A stretch of 64,000 bases of DNA, taken from positions 96,395,304-96,459,303 of the forward strand of contig OX328124.1 of assembly GCA_946811695.1 (NCBI GenBank), in the 5' to 3' direction. Numbering within the stretch: position 1 is the stretch's first letter; the number at the start of each line of letters is the position of its first letter. Both the position numbers and the translations under genes were made by a program. The notes under the pieces were generated by a model. The model saw only the letters and a list, made by a program, of their open reading frames with translations, was not told the DNA's origin and did no database searches. The stretch comes from Gonocerus acuteangulatus. Taxonomy: Eukaryota > Arthropoda > Insecta > Hemiptera > Coreidae. Below, piece after piece: positions 12,487 to 23,171 of the stretch.

Positions 12487-12539
<53 letters not shown>
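12487..12539. repeat. poly-T, 53 nt
   Basis: Uninterrupted T run. Other long runs are 11452-11500 (T), 11808-11836 (A), 17838-17862 (T), 51308-51328 (T), 51748-51770 (T) and 59517-59570 (T). Some may be tails of undetected minus-strand retroposons. Confidence 0.9.
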
Positions 12540-12541
<2 letters not shown>

Positions 12542-12829
12542 TCTAGTACTTGTTTTTAATTGTTGTTTAGTAGAATGATTGTTGCACGTTTTATCAATTT
12601 ATTTAGTGTTTCCTTAAGTTAGCAAACTGTGATAATTTGTGATACCATTTATTTATTTTTTTTTTATTTATTTATTTTTTTTTTTTTTTTTTTAAATCTC
12701 ATAGTTTCTAGTTTTAATTTAATATTGTTATTCGTTTAATATATTGACATATGTATATGTTTAGTGATATCTGTATTTTTAAAATAAAATTGTCTGCACT
12801 TTGACAATAGCTATATCGGGGAGTATGTC

Positions 12830-12843
12830 AGGGAAAGGAAAAG

Positions 12844-12874
<31 letters not shown>

Positions 12875-13161
12875 AAAAAGAAAGGAGGGAGGGAGAAGAA
12901 AAAAAAAAAGAAAGGAAGGAGAAGGAGAAAAAAAAAAAAAAAGGGAGGAAAAGAAAAAGAAAAAAAAAAAGGGGGAAAGAGAGGAAAAAGGAGAGAAAAA
13001 GGAAAAAAAGGAAAAAGAAAAAAAAATCCCCTAAACACAGAAAGTGAGGAAAAAAAAGAATGGGCCAAAAAATATATACAAAGTACAAGGTCTAATTTGT
13101 TAATAAAAAATAAAAAATAAAAAATAAATTAAATTAAAAAAGAAAAAGGGGGAAAAGGGGG

Positions 13162-13213
<52 letters not shown>
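12830..13213. repeat. polypurine tract and A runs
   Basis: About 200 bp of nearly pure A/G (12830-13026), and then another purine stretch ending in an A51 run (13163-13213). The long frames predicted here encode only Lys/Glu/Gly or Phe and are not genes. Confidence 0.9.
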
Positions 13214-13218
<5 letters not shown>

Positions 13219-13757
13219 CTCCCTAAGGTTCCGGGAACAAGGGATGAGTGGTTGTGCGTTGCAATGACATAGTAGGGCGCTGACGACCGTGAGGTTTTTC
13301 GCCCCATATTTTCTAAACAAACAAACAATTTGAATATAATACAGAGTAAACCCCAACATCTAATGAACCTATTTAGTTTATTTTTGAAATACAGCTTTCT
13401 CTTTAGGTACTGGGGACGTATACAGAGTTTCGTTATAATACAACAGAAATTACGATCAGTATGGTCAAATTAGTACTTTGGGTCCGGAGTAGTCAACCCC
13501 TTCCAGATGGACAGATTTTGGTGGTTAATGAACTCGCAAATCGTTTTATAGGGGAATGCTATACACCAAGTTTCATGGGAAAAAATTCTTGCGAGTATCG
13601 AGTTAAAAGACGCTTTTAGAGATATATATAAATTCTAACGAGGGTCATTTTTGGTTATCTAGTAGGTAGGATAGATGAAGATTCGAAGACATTTTTTAAA
13701 GCATTTTTCATGAGTGCAACCTCAATAGCTTCGGAAAGTGCTAAAAAGGAAAAAAGT

Positions 13758-14822
13758 GCAACTAATGTGCATTGTATTGGACCCAGAACTAATTATATTG
13801 TGCAATAACTAGATGGGTTGTATCATATTTACGAATATCCTGTACCTTGCCCTGGCGAAGAGGACAACCATATTGCCAAGACTCTGAGAGAGGAATAAGG
13901 CAGGAGTATGCCGCACTCTGTGGTCGATAGCCTCGCCATGCCGACCAGGCACTAACCACCCCCTATGTAGGGTCACTAACACTACTTTTGCAGGAATTAG
14001 GGAGAGCATCGCCCTTACTTCGGCAAGTATGTCAATGGGTCAGGTGGAGATAAATATTAAATATACATTCCTTCACTATACGAGATGAATTGATCCCTAG
14101 CCTAACGCGCTATTTACAGATAATCAATTTATATAGGCTTTACGAAAACATTTCAACATTATTTATTTATTTTATTTTATTGATAATGTTGTGCTTCTAT
14201 TCTTGGGGGGTCATTAGATCTTGGGTTCATTCGATTATTTATATGATTGTTGAGTCCCGCAATTTTAGCAATGGTCTATAAAACTGTACTTACATTAATT
14301 ATAAACGTAATGTAAATATAATAAAATAATGAATATCCTTTTGAAACATAAATGTAAAAAAAAAAAAAAAAAAAAATAAATGGATTGAATATGTCTGGGA
14401 AAGTAAAAGTAAAAAATCATGTTTTATATTATATAGTAATTAACCTTAGGAAGGTTAAGATCTTTTGGGCAGATTGTAATATTTTTATCGATTAACAAAA
14501 TAATCTTTTTATGGTTATTTTATTTCTTCATTTCAATAGAAATTATTTAACTTTTCATTTTTATATTTATAAAATTCCTATCGATGACTGGTACTAGAAG
14601 TCGGAGTTTTGTGTAAATGTGCGTGAAATCTATGTAAATAAATATTTATTTATAATAATACAATATTAACTGAGGAAAGCACCAAGGTGGGCTAATTATA
14701 AAGCCCACAAACTAGTACAGTTCACATCTCAATATTATCAATTACTAAGAAAGTAAAAAAAAAATCCATAATATGTGAAATAAGCCATTTCTCGTCCAGC
14801 GCTGAAATTAAGCAGTTTTCAG

Positions 14823-14855
<33 letters not shown>

Positions 14856-16457
14856 TTTTTTTTTGCCGTTGCCCTTCCAGGCAATGTACTCAAATCTATA
14901 AAGATGAAGCAGCAGGATAAGAACACTGCGAAAAGGACTAAAGACATTGCAGAAAGTATTGCAATAATGGCAAGCATTTAATATACTTTATTCAAAAAAC
15001 AAACAAGGCCAAGTGCTTGGTATTAACTGTTTTCTTATTAATAGAATCAGTTCCATTCTTACTTCTTTCTGAGGACATCAACGAAACAAACAAGGAATAC
15101 ACGATTATAATTCTATAGCGTATTTCTGAGTTTTTATTTATTTTTTTTTTTATTTTATCGGCTTCGCATCAATGGCGTTGAACCCAAGTTTTTAAATATA
15201 AAAGGGTTGCGGAGTTTTTGATAGGCACCACTTGTAGCAAGTTAATATTCAAATGAAAACTATCAAGGAACATAAATAGCTATAGGATATTTTTATTAAA
15301 AATGAAATATAATTTTTAAAAGTCATTTTACAATTTATAGCGATACTGCCAAGTGTAAAATATTGTCATTAAAGCAAAGGACTGATAATCTTGCCGTCGC
15401 ACAAATCGCTTATTCACAGTTCTAAAAATAGGAATTTTGTCCCGTTTTGTTCTTTGTTCTCTAGGAATACATAATCATATATTGCTCTTTATTTCCTTTA
15501 GGTGGTTAACTTCTAAGCAATGCCTTGTTTCATGTCACCATGCAAATTTAATCTATTCTTTATATAAGGCGCAGTTTACGTGTGCCATATATCAATGGTC
15601 ATAGAGAATAAGTTGGTAAGTCGGAAAATGGGCGAAATGTGCACTATCAGTATCCCCTAAGAATCATAAATAGAGAAAAGAAGTCACTACTCACATCCTT
15701 AATCGTTTCCGACTTATAAAGATGTGAGTTTCTTGTAAAATATAGTATTTTCTTTAAGAATTCTCTGTTAAAGTGCTGCCCTGAAAAGTTGAGATTTTGA
15801 ACTTACCATGTTATTCTCTGCGACCATCTATTTAAACTAGCCACGACACTAGCATTGTTAGACGACCAAATCTTTACCAACCGTCTCCAAATATACTTAC
15901 AAAAGTATTCTTACAAAAAATAGATTTTATAATATTGGAAACTTCTGGTCTGTTTGTAAACCTACAGAGTAAATCCTCCCTCCCTCAAGGATAATAAAAA
16001 TATCAATCAATTTATTAAAAACTACCGCCTAAAAATCCATACCCCCTGTAATAAACAAATAAAATCTTTCACACCTCCCTCCCTTCCATTATCACCTAAC
16101 CTAACTTTTATCATAAAAGTTTTATGACACCTCTCTCCAGGCCCCTGTTCCTTTACTACCACCCTCAACTTAAAGGGTGGTCGAAACTCTCTTTCCTCCA
16201 CCCGCTCCTTTTCTGAAACCACGATTCACCACATTCAGAAATGATTACACATCTGTAAGGCATAGTTCTCCTTCTTATCGTTAAGCCTATATTCATCATG
16301 AACTTATTAATTTTATATCTGTATCTATGCTACCCGTTTAAGTTTTAAATCTGTATTAATCTACTTCTAATTTAAGCTCTAGCCAGAACACACACTTACC
16401 AAATGTATCATTCACACTCGTACATGTATAATGTTTCTCTGTTTTTCACATTTCTTT

Positions 16458-16459
<2 letters not shown>
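13758..16459. other. no recognised gene
   Basis: A GC-richer patch at 13830-14000 has two frames resembling repeat-derived coding debris, with no nameable family. The rest is AT-rich with A and (ATT) runs. A 66-aa minus frame at 16022-16222 is unrecognised. Confidence 0.5.
14826..14854. repeat. (ATT)n
   Basis: About nine TTA units followed by a T run. Confidence 0.9.

Positions 16460-16512
<53 letters not shown>
16460..16512. repeat. (TA)n
   Basis: TA tract just upstream of a class A hammerhead-like motif. Confidence 0.97.
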
Positions 16513-16515
<3 letters not shown>

Positions 16516-16542
16516 TATTAACAATGTCCTTGTTTAACAGCC

Positions 16543-16578
16543 CTGATGAAGGCTTGAATTTCAAGACGAAAAGTCGGC
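16543..16578 (+). ncRNA. hammerhead-like motif, class A
   Basis: CTGATGA, a hairpin (CTTGAA/TTCAAG), then CGAAAAGTC. Stem I pairs GCC upstream with GGC downstream. A (TA)n tract lies just upstream at 16460-16512. Confidence 0.45.
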
Positions 16579-16599
16579 CAATAATAAAAACAAATTTCT

Positions 16600-17655
16600 T
16601 ATAAAAAATTTAGTTTTATTAAGATACCACGACCGATCCCTGACAAATTTCACTTTCGCATCACCAACGGTCAAGGATCCCCTCTCAATCAAGCAATACA
16701 TTTATGAATCCTTAGGTCTAATAAACAATACATTTATAACTAATTATATTAGGCTGCAAAAAAATGTCAACAGAAATAAGTAAAATAATTTTTCCTTAGT
16801 CCACAAAGAAATCTTTATGATGTAAACAAAACCTTCTTGAATAAGAGAAACCCCCTAAATGAATGATAGCAATAAATTTGAGAGATGATTTAGGGACGAA
16901 GTAAAAGTCCCGATGAAAGGTTACGTAGCCGATCTGATCGAGAAGGAATCTAAGAGGATCGGCGAAAGTGTGCACAGAGTGTGGGCTTATTGGCGTCCCG
17001 ATAAGTCCCGTCGTTAGTCAAGCAGCTTTCCCAACGAAGCCCCTATCATAAATGTATCGAGGAAGGCTCTCTACACGAGAAAGTACACAGATAAGCATTG
17101 TGAAACGTACCTCAAGGAAATCCCTGAGAGCCTCCTTATAATTCGAATCTCTATGAGGGAATAATAAATAAATATTCGAAGCCTTAAGTGTTATGCAATT
17201 GGTATACGGGCGTTCGCAAATAAGTCTTGATTAATTTAATTTACATCGGCTTTCAGTATTTAATGTAGAAAGTCTTGTATAACACGTCCTGATTACGCCA
17301 TTAGAAATACGAGGGTATTGATAAGGATGGTGGAAATTCTTCCGCCTGATTACACACTATGTAAAACAGGAAGTCTACAATTTTTTTAATATATACTACT
17401 TTGCAGCAACCTCTAGGCGTCGTCTTTTTCCCAACACCCACCAGAGTTTACCAGCTTCTTGTACGATATTCATTGGAATGTGATAATAGATAAACACAGA
17501 TCAATATAAACAATTTCTACGCACATTCTGTGGGTTATGTCTATAGGTGGACCGTTGAATATTTTTTTCTGACTTAAACAGCCAAAGTGTTAATTTTCAT
17601 CAAAATTAAATTTATAATAATATAAGAAAGATATAAATAATCAATGTTGCCTTAC
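16600..17655. other. no recognised gene; sequence downstream of ssh exon C
   Basis: The continuing ssh intron. 16880-17170 is less AT-rich but shows no coherent frame. Confidence 0.5.
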
Positions 17656-17721
17656 CACATAGCCTGCACGGAAACGGGCTTGAAAATGTGGTGATGCCCG
17701 TAAGAGCTGACTGAGAAGCCT
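17656..17721 (-). CDS. ssh: slingshot phosphatase, N-terminal exon C
   Basis: This 66-nt exon is too short to stand out as an ORF. Its acceptor reads gcttccag and its donor is ATGTG before gtaagg. The first base completes the Gly codon left open by exon B, giving LDGDGGFSVSS across the junction. It continues YGHHHIFKPVSVQAMW, with the last Trp codon split after two bases. FSV followed by HIFKPVSVQAMW is a hallmark of Slingshot N-terminal domains. The exact phase agreement with exon B, 14.8 kb away, confirms that both belong to one gene. The next exon would start with G and continue SALQ-like sequence. I found none in 1-17655, so it is probably beyond the left edge. Confidence 0.92.
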
Positions 17722-18252
17722 CTGGAAGCAGAAATAAATATGTTAGACAAACTTTTCATAACTGAATATGAAATAGTGGATTACATTAAATGAAGATAAA
17801 TATAAAAAATAGATAGATAGATAGAGAGAAAGTAGATTTTTTTTTTTTTTTTTTTTTTTTTGTTTTTGCGTTCAGTTCATTGCTATTTCCTCCAGTCAAA
17901 AAAAAAAAAAAAAAAAATGGAATGAGAGCATCATGGTAATAGAACCAAATTATTGGTATGCATATTTTTTCTGCTACAGATCTTTAGCAGGCCGAGCACA
18001 ATAGTGAATGAAGAAAATTATGTTAATGCAAATATGTATGGAGAAGAATAGAACCGATCATGATTTGATGAATTCTTTCAAATATGTTTTCAAGAGCGTT
18101 ACATTAATAGCTGCTTTACATGTGCTCTAAAAACTAAAACTAAATAAATATCACTTTGAGCTCTCTAAACAAGTCATGTGAGTCGTGCATGTTGTCGACA
18201 TTAATACTATTATAATAAATCAATTTAGTTTTGTTTAAATTACATATAAAAC

Positions 18253-18436
18253 AAGGTAGGGATTGTCGGGATTCGGTCACTGCTTCTTAATAACACTACA
18301 TTTTATCGTGAAAATGGTTTTATTGTGCCGACGTTTTTCGGCTTGAACTTCAAGCCTTCATCAGGGCGATGGGAAGGTTGAGAACTATACCTCACAGATG
18401 TGGGATCATTTCTCTAATGATCCCACATCTTTAATG
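18253..18436 (-). mobile_element. solo Penelope-type terminal repeat with 15-bp TSD
   Basis: A 184-bp unit starting AAGGTAGGGATTGTCGGG. It holds a hammerhead-like core on the minus strand and the short palindrome AGATGTGGGATCA...TGATCCCACATCT. AATTACATATAAAAC flanks it at 18238-18252 and 18437-18451. Confidence 0.75.
18333..18368 (-). ncRNA. hammerhead-like motif, class A
   Basis: On the minus strand: CTGATGA, then A, then a perfect 8-bp stem II (GGCTTGAA/TTCAAGCC), GAAA and AACGTC. GCC/GGC can form stem I. Two extra A precede the CGTC. Confidence 0.45.
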
Positions 18437-18581
18437 AATTACATATAAAACGGTTCAAGAGTTGCCATTCCGTTCAATAAAGGTCACCAAACATTATAAA
18501 TAGCGTATTCAGAAGAGTATGATTGAACAGCTAACAATATTTTATGGTCGTTTCCCTTCGACTCTTCAAGTAGAACAATTA

Positions 18582-18833
18582 AAGGGGTCGGGGAAAAATA
18601 GTGCCAAGCAACATTTTAACAAAACTTAACTGTAGCTGCTATATGTTGGATATTATGTGGGACTATCAGTCTATGATGCAAATGCTACTAAAATATGACT
18701 ACAAGCTCTGTATGTTACTATCTTGTTGCCCCTCTTTATTTCAACTGATAGTACCACACAATATCCAACATAAAGCAGCTACAGTTCAGTTTTGTTAAAA
18801 ATGTTTCTTTGCACTATTTTTCCCCGACACCTT
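18582..18833. mobile_element. MITE, 252 bp, GGGGTCGGGG ends
   Basis: TIR AAGGGGTCGGGGAAAAATAG, then GCCAAGCAACATT, TAACAAAACTTAACTGTAGC and the inverse at the right end. CAATTA flanks both sides (18576-18581 and 18834-18839). Confidence 0.78.
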
Positions 18834-18965
18834 CAATTATAGTTATGTTCATAATACTTTTTTGTCCAATTCTAACGTAATTATTATTACAATTATTTTT
18901 ATTATTAATATTAATTTTTGTTCTATAATGTTATTTTATTTCTTCATTTACCTATTTATTTATTT

Positions 18966-19399
18966 AATTCGAAGACAAGAGATGGTTGGGATTCGGCTAG
19001 TAGGAAAAAAACGTCAGACCTTCAGGAAGAAATCTGTATTGGGCGTTTCGGCTGGACGTTGGCAGCCTTCTTCAACATGTTGTTTGTTCAACATGTAACA
19101 TGTTGTTTACTTTCACACCTTAGTTAATGGTTTTTACTGAAAACCACATTTTCTATAATAACTACCTGTCTACCGAATGTTATTGTTTAAAAATAAGATT
19201 GGTTTTAAAATTGATTGCCATGATGTATAAACAACGCTCATTTCTGAGTGTTTTTTTACTTATAAATGTGTATATATTTTTTAGCTGAAGAAGGCTGCTA
19301 ACGTCCAGCCGAAACGTCCAATACAGATTTCTTCCTGAAGGTCTGACGTTTTTTTCTCCTAGCCGAATCCCAACCATACCTTGTCTTCGTATCATTGCA
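18966..19399. mobile_element. Penelope-type terminal repeats in inverted pair (435 bp)
   Basis: Inverted arms of about 113 bp: GAAGACAA...GGTTGGGATTCGGCTAG, AACGTCAGACCTTCAGGAAG and GGCTG...CAGCC occur at 18966-19079 and in reverse at 19285-19399. About 200 bp of AT-rich DNA separates them. Each arm holds a hammerhead-like core. Confidence 0.7.
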
Positions 19400-19495
19400 A
19401 CGGCTAACTATCTCCATCTCCACTATTTATTTAATTTTTGGTTTTCCTGAAGAGCTAAGGTTTTATTAGTAGGGTATATCACCAGCAGTGTTATT

Positions 19496-19678
19496 TTATT
19501 TATTTTTTTAACGGCGCATCGACAAATCACGGCCATTAACGCCGACATCCAGGGAGCAGCCAGGAATTTTCTCAGCGAGCCCTGAGATGAGAAAATTCCT
19601 GTCGCCGGTGGGGATCGAACCCACCATCTCCCGCTTATGAATCTAAGGCGCTAGCCACTAGACCACGGGAGACCCCTA
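19496..19678 (-). mobile_element. tRNA-derived SINE, full length, 12-bp TSD
   Basis: On the minus strand it starts GGGGTCTCCCGTGG with an A-box-like TAGTGGCTAGCGCC and a B box close to GGTTCGATCC. A body with the short inverted pair GAATTTTCTC and GAGAAAATTC follows, then a stem-loop tail ending GATGCGCCGTT and poly-A. The TSD AGCAGTGTTATT is at 19484-19495 and 19679-19690. The head resembles a Glu/Asp-type tRNA, but the cloverleaf is imperfect. Confidence 0.87.
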
Positions 19679-19699
19679 AGCAGTGTTATTGTTATAATT

Positions 19700-20620
19700 A
19701 TTATTATTGTCTGTTTTCTCTTTATGTAAATATGTTTATTGTATGTAATGTAAATATTGCATAGGACAATTAAAAGATTTGTAGCACATAATTGTATTTT
19801 GTTTTGATTTATGATATTTCTAAATTTATTTATAATTATTTTCAATCTAAATTTAGTTTAATAGAATACTTGCTATGGAATTGTAAATTTTTAAGAACAA
19901 TAAAATGTTCATTCCGAATTGTCAACGCTGAGCTATTAATAAATATCAAATTAAGAAAAACCATGTAGAGTAAACACATAAGAAAAAAATCCTGTAAAAG
20001 AACTATTGGAGCTACTTGCTGTAAGCTTTAGAGATTTCAAGTCGGATCATTAAATATATTTCTCCTATGTTGAAGCGTCATAAGACAGCCATAAGAGGGA
20101 ATGCCTCGCAGACGGCAGATCTAGAGATAGAGAGCTTTAGAATGGATTCTCGTGACCGCCAATTCAAAAGGAATTGAATCGTCACGAAATGAATTGAACA
20201 GGGTCAGCAGTTCATAACTAGGGGCAATTGATAAATCAACCAGCTTAGCTAGCACAGAATATTTCCTTCATTCCAATCATGTGAAGACAGCTTAATCTTT
20301 AGCATTCGGGATGCATTAAATTTTATTTAAGTTCTTTATTTGTTAGTTTCGCAACTTAAGCTATGCCTTCTATGTAAGTAATAGCGTAAAAGTATTATGC
20401 TATCACTAGCATAATAATTTTGTATGCACTCCAAGTCGAAGGATAAAATAGCAATTATTATAATAATAAAATAAAAGAATATTTCTAAAAACAGTAAATA
20501 AACAGGATATTTATTCCTTTTTTGGGCGAATGTCTCAGAACAGAAGAAGAAAACTGTATTTAATTGATTTTATTTATTTATATTGACAGCTCGCACACGT
20601 AGCGATAAATTCTATTAAAA
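19700..20620. other. no recognised gene
   Basis: AT-rich intron sequence leading into the 83-bp satellite. Confidence 0.6.
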
Positions 20621-21120
20621 TAAAACAATAAAGTGGAATGCCCAATCCTATTGGTTTGCTGGCTATAAAGCATGCAGATCAGTCCCAGCGGTATTCCTAT
20701 ATATAAAACAATAAAGTGGAATGCCCAATCCTATTGGTTTGCTGGCTGTAAAGCATGCAGATCAGTCCCAGCGGTATTCCTATATATAAAACAATAAAGT
20801 GGAATGCCCAATCCTATTGGTTTGCTGGCTATAAAGCATGCAGATCAGTCCCAGCGGTATTCCTATATATAAAACAATAAAGTGGAATGCCCAATCCTAT
20901 TGGTTTGCTGGCTGTAAAGCATGCAGATCAGTCCCAGCGGTATTCCTATATATAAAACAATAAAGTGGAATGCCCAATCCTATTGGTTTGCTGGCTATAA
21001 AGCATGCAGATCAGTCCCAGCGGTATTCCTATATATAAAACAATAAAGTGGAATGCCCAATCCTATTGGTTTGCTGGCTATAAAGCATGCTGATCAGTCC
21101 CTGCGGTATTCCTATATATA
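20621..21120. repeat. 83-bp satellite array, left part (6 units)
   Basis: Units start at 20621, 20704, 20787, 20870, 20953 and 21036. Within each unit GGAATGCC can pair with GGTATTCC at its end, and CCAAT-CCT-ATTGG is a hairpin. GGCTATAAAG and GGCTGTAAAG alternate from unit to unit in the first four, suggesting a 166-bp higher-order repeat. The last unit has the right-array variant (GCTGATCAGTCCCTGCGG). Confidence 0.95.
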
Positions 21121-22176
21121 AAAAAGTCCGTCACGCAGGAGCTGCATAACTAAGCACTTTCCTCAGAATTTGGGTAGTGTAGACTGCTTTCCAGAACAAT
21201 TTGCTTAAAATATCCTACATAAATAAAATAAAAACATGAATAGTTCTCTTATAAATTTGTAATGAGTTACTGATCAATTATTAATTTGCTTCCAGAGTTA
21301 TGTTTACACATGGTACCTATTACACTACGTAATAAATACAAAAAACCTCATATTATCGTATTTTGATCTAACGCAGGAACAGGATACAGTCACTCTAGTG
21401 GTAGAAAGCGCTCCTTGCGGAGGCTTTGTGAGCCTACGTCTGGCGGGCTTTTCTATTGAAATATATTACAAATTAAACCCCCGCTTTCCGATTGACCGAT
21501 TCAGCTCATTTTTACAACACTTCTTTCTCATGAGTTACCCACGACGTATACCGCGTTTCGTTACAATACAGCAGAAATTACGACCGGTATGAGTATAATA
21601 GGAATTTGGGTCCGGAGTAAACCCCCCCTTCTAATGAACCGATTCAGTTTATTTTTACAACACATATTTACCTGTATATTACCACTACGAATACCGAGTT
21701 TCGTCGAAATATACCAAAAATCACGGCTGGTAGTGGCGAAATGGTATTGTGGGTCCGGAGTAAACCCCCCCCCCTCCTAATGAACCGATTTAGTTTATTT
21801 TTACAACACATATTTACCTGTAGATTACCACTACGAATACCGAGTTTCGTCGAAATATACCAAAAATCACGGCTGGTAGTGGCGAATTGGTATTGTGGGT
21901 CCGGAGTAAACCCCCCCTTCTAATGAACCGATTTAGTTCATTTTTATATCTCAATTTTCTCTCTATATTAACACAACGAATACCAAGTTTCGTTGAAATA
22001 TAACAAATATTACGGCTGACATAGTCAAATTAGTGTTATGGGTTCGGGGTAAACCCCCCCTTCTGGTGGACCGACTTTGGTGGTTAACGAACTCGTTCAA
22101 TCGTTTGCTAATTGAATGCTATATACCAAGTTTCGTGACGAAAAAACAAAAAACTCTGGCCGCTATCGTGTTAACA

Positions 22177-22212
<36 letters not shown>

Positions 22213-22343
22213 TATATATAAATTTTAACGGGGGTCATTTTCGGTGTCTACTAGGTAGGATCGATAAAGATTTGAAGAAATTTTTCAAAAATTCCGTCAT
22301 GAGTCCAACCTCAATAGCTACTTTCCTTCGGAGGAAAGTGCTA
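21121..22343 (+). mobile_element. HINE-like element, subfamily 2, inserted in the 83-bp satellite
   Basis: The 5' end AAAGTCCGTCACGCAGGAGC has a subterminal CTAAGCACTTTCCTC. The 3' end has hairpin CTTTCC/GGAAAG and ends GGAAAGTGCTAA. The interior has four to five degenerate repeats of about 144 bp (GGGTCCGGAGTAAACCCCCC at 21608, 21751 and 21895; GGGTTCGGGG at 22040) and a (TA)n. Satellite units continue on both sides, which places the ends within a few bases. Confidence 0.72.
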
Positions 22344-23169
22344 ACAATAAAGTGGAATGCCCAATCCTATTGGTTTGCTGGCTATAAAGCATGCTGATCA
22401 GTCCCTGCGGTATTCCTATATATAAAACAATAAAGTGGAATGCCCAATCCTATTGGTTTGCTGGCTGTAAAGCATGCTGATCAGTCCCTGCGGTATTCCT
22501 ATATATAAAACAATAAAGTGGAATGCCCAATCCTATTGGTTTGCTGGCTGTAAAGCATGCTGATCAGTCCCTGCGGTATTCCTATATATAAAACAATAAA
22601 GTGGAATGCCCAATCCTATTGGTTTGCTGGCTGTAAAGCATGCTGGTCAGTCCCTGCGGTATTCCTATATATAAAACAATAAAGTGGAATGCCCAATCCT
22701 ATTGGTTTGCTGGCTGTAAAGCATGCTGATCAGTCCCTGCGGTATTCCTATATATAAAACAATAAAGTGGAATGCCCAATCCTATTGGTTTGCTGGCTGT
22801 AAAGCATGCTGATCAGTCCCTGCGGTATTCCTATATATAAAACAATAAAGTGGAATGCCAAATCCTATTGGTTTGCTGGCTGTAAAGCATGCTGATCAGT
22901 CCCTGCGGTATTCCTATATATAAAACAATAAAGTGGAATGCCCAATCCTATTGGTTTGCTGGCTGTAAAGCATGCTGATCAGTCCCTGCGGTATTCCTAT
23001 ATATAAAACAATAAAGTGGAATGCCCAATCCTATTGGTTTGCTGGCTGTAAAGCATGCTGATCAGTCCCTGCGGTATTCCTATATATAAAACAATAAAGT
23101 GGAATGCCCAATCCTATTGGTTTGCTGGCTGTAAAGCATGCTGATCAGTCCCTGCGGTATTCCTATATA
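22340..23169. repeat. 83-bp satellite array, right part (10 units)
   Basis: Same unit as the left array, steps of exactly 83 bp, nearly identical copies. The first unit carries GGCTATAAAG, like the last left unit, and the rest GGCTGTAAAG. Confidence 0.95.
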
Positions 23170-23171
23170 TA

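Larger units (their letters stand above)
11695..13757 (+). mobile_element. HINE-like element, subfamily 2, with nested inserts
   Basis: The 5' end TGTCACGCAGGACCTGCC has ACTAAGCACATTC. The 3' part (13480-13757) matches 22.0-22.34 kb and ends TTCGGAAAGTGCTAAAAAG. The 3' hairpin arm has been lost. A MITE, a LINE fragment and long A/T tracts are nested inside. Confidence 0.55.

Noticed and set aside
12801..13088. Lys-rich or Phe-rich proteins
   Set aside because: These are translations of polypurine/polypyrimidine runs.
13809..14009. A coding exon in the GC-richer patch at 13.8-14.0 kb
   Set aside because: No frame carries a recognisable motif, and the composition looks like transposon debris.
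20621..23169. CRISPR-like repeat array
   Set aside because: The 83-bp units are contiguous without unique spacers, and the host is an animal genome.
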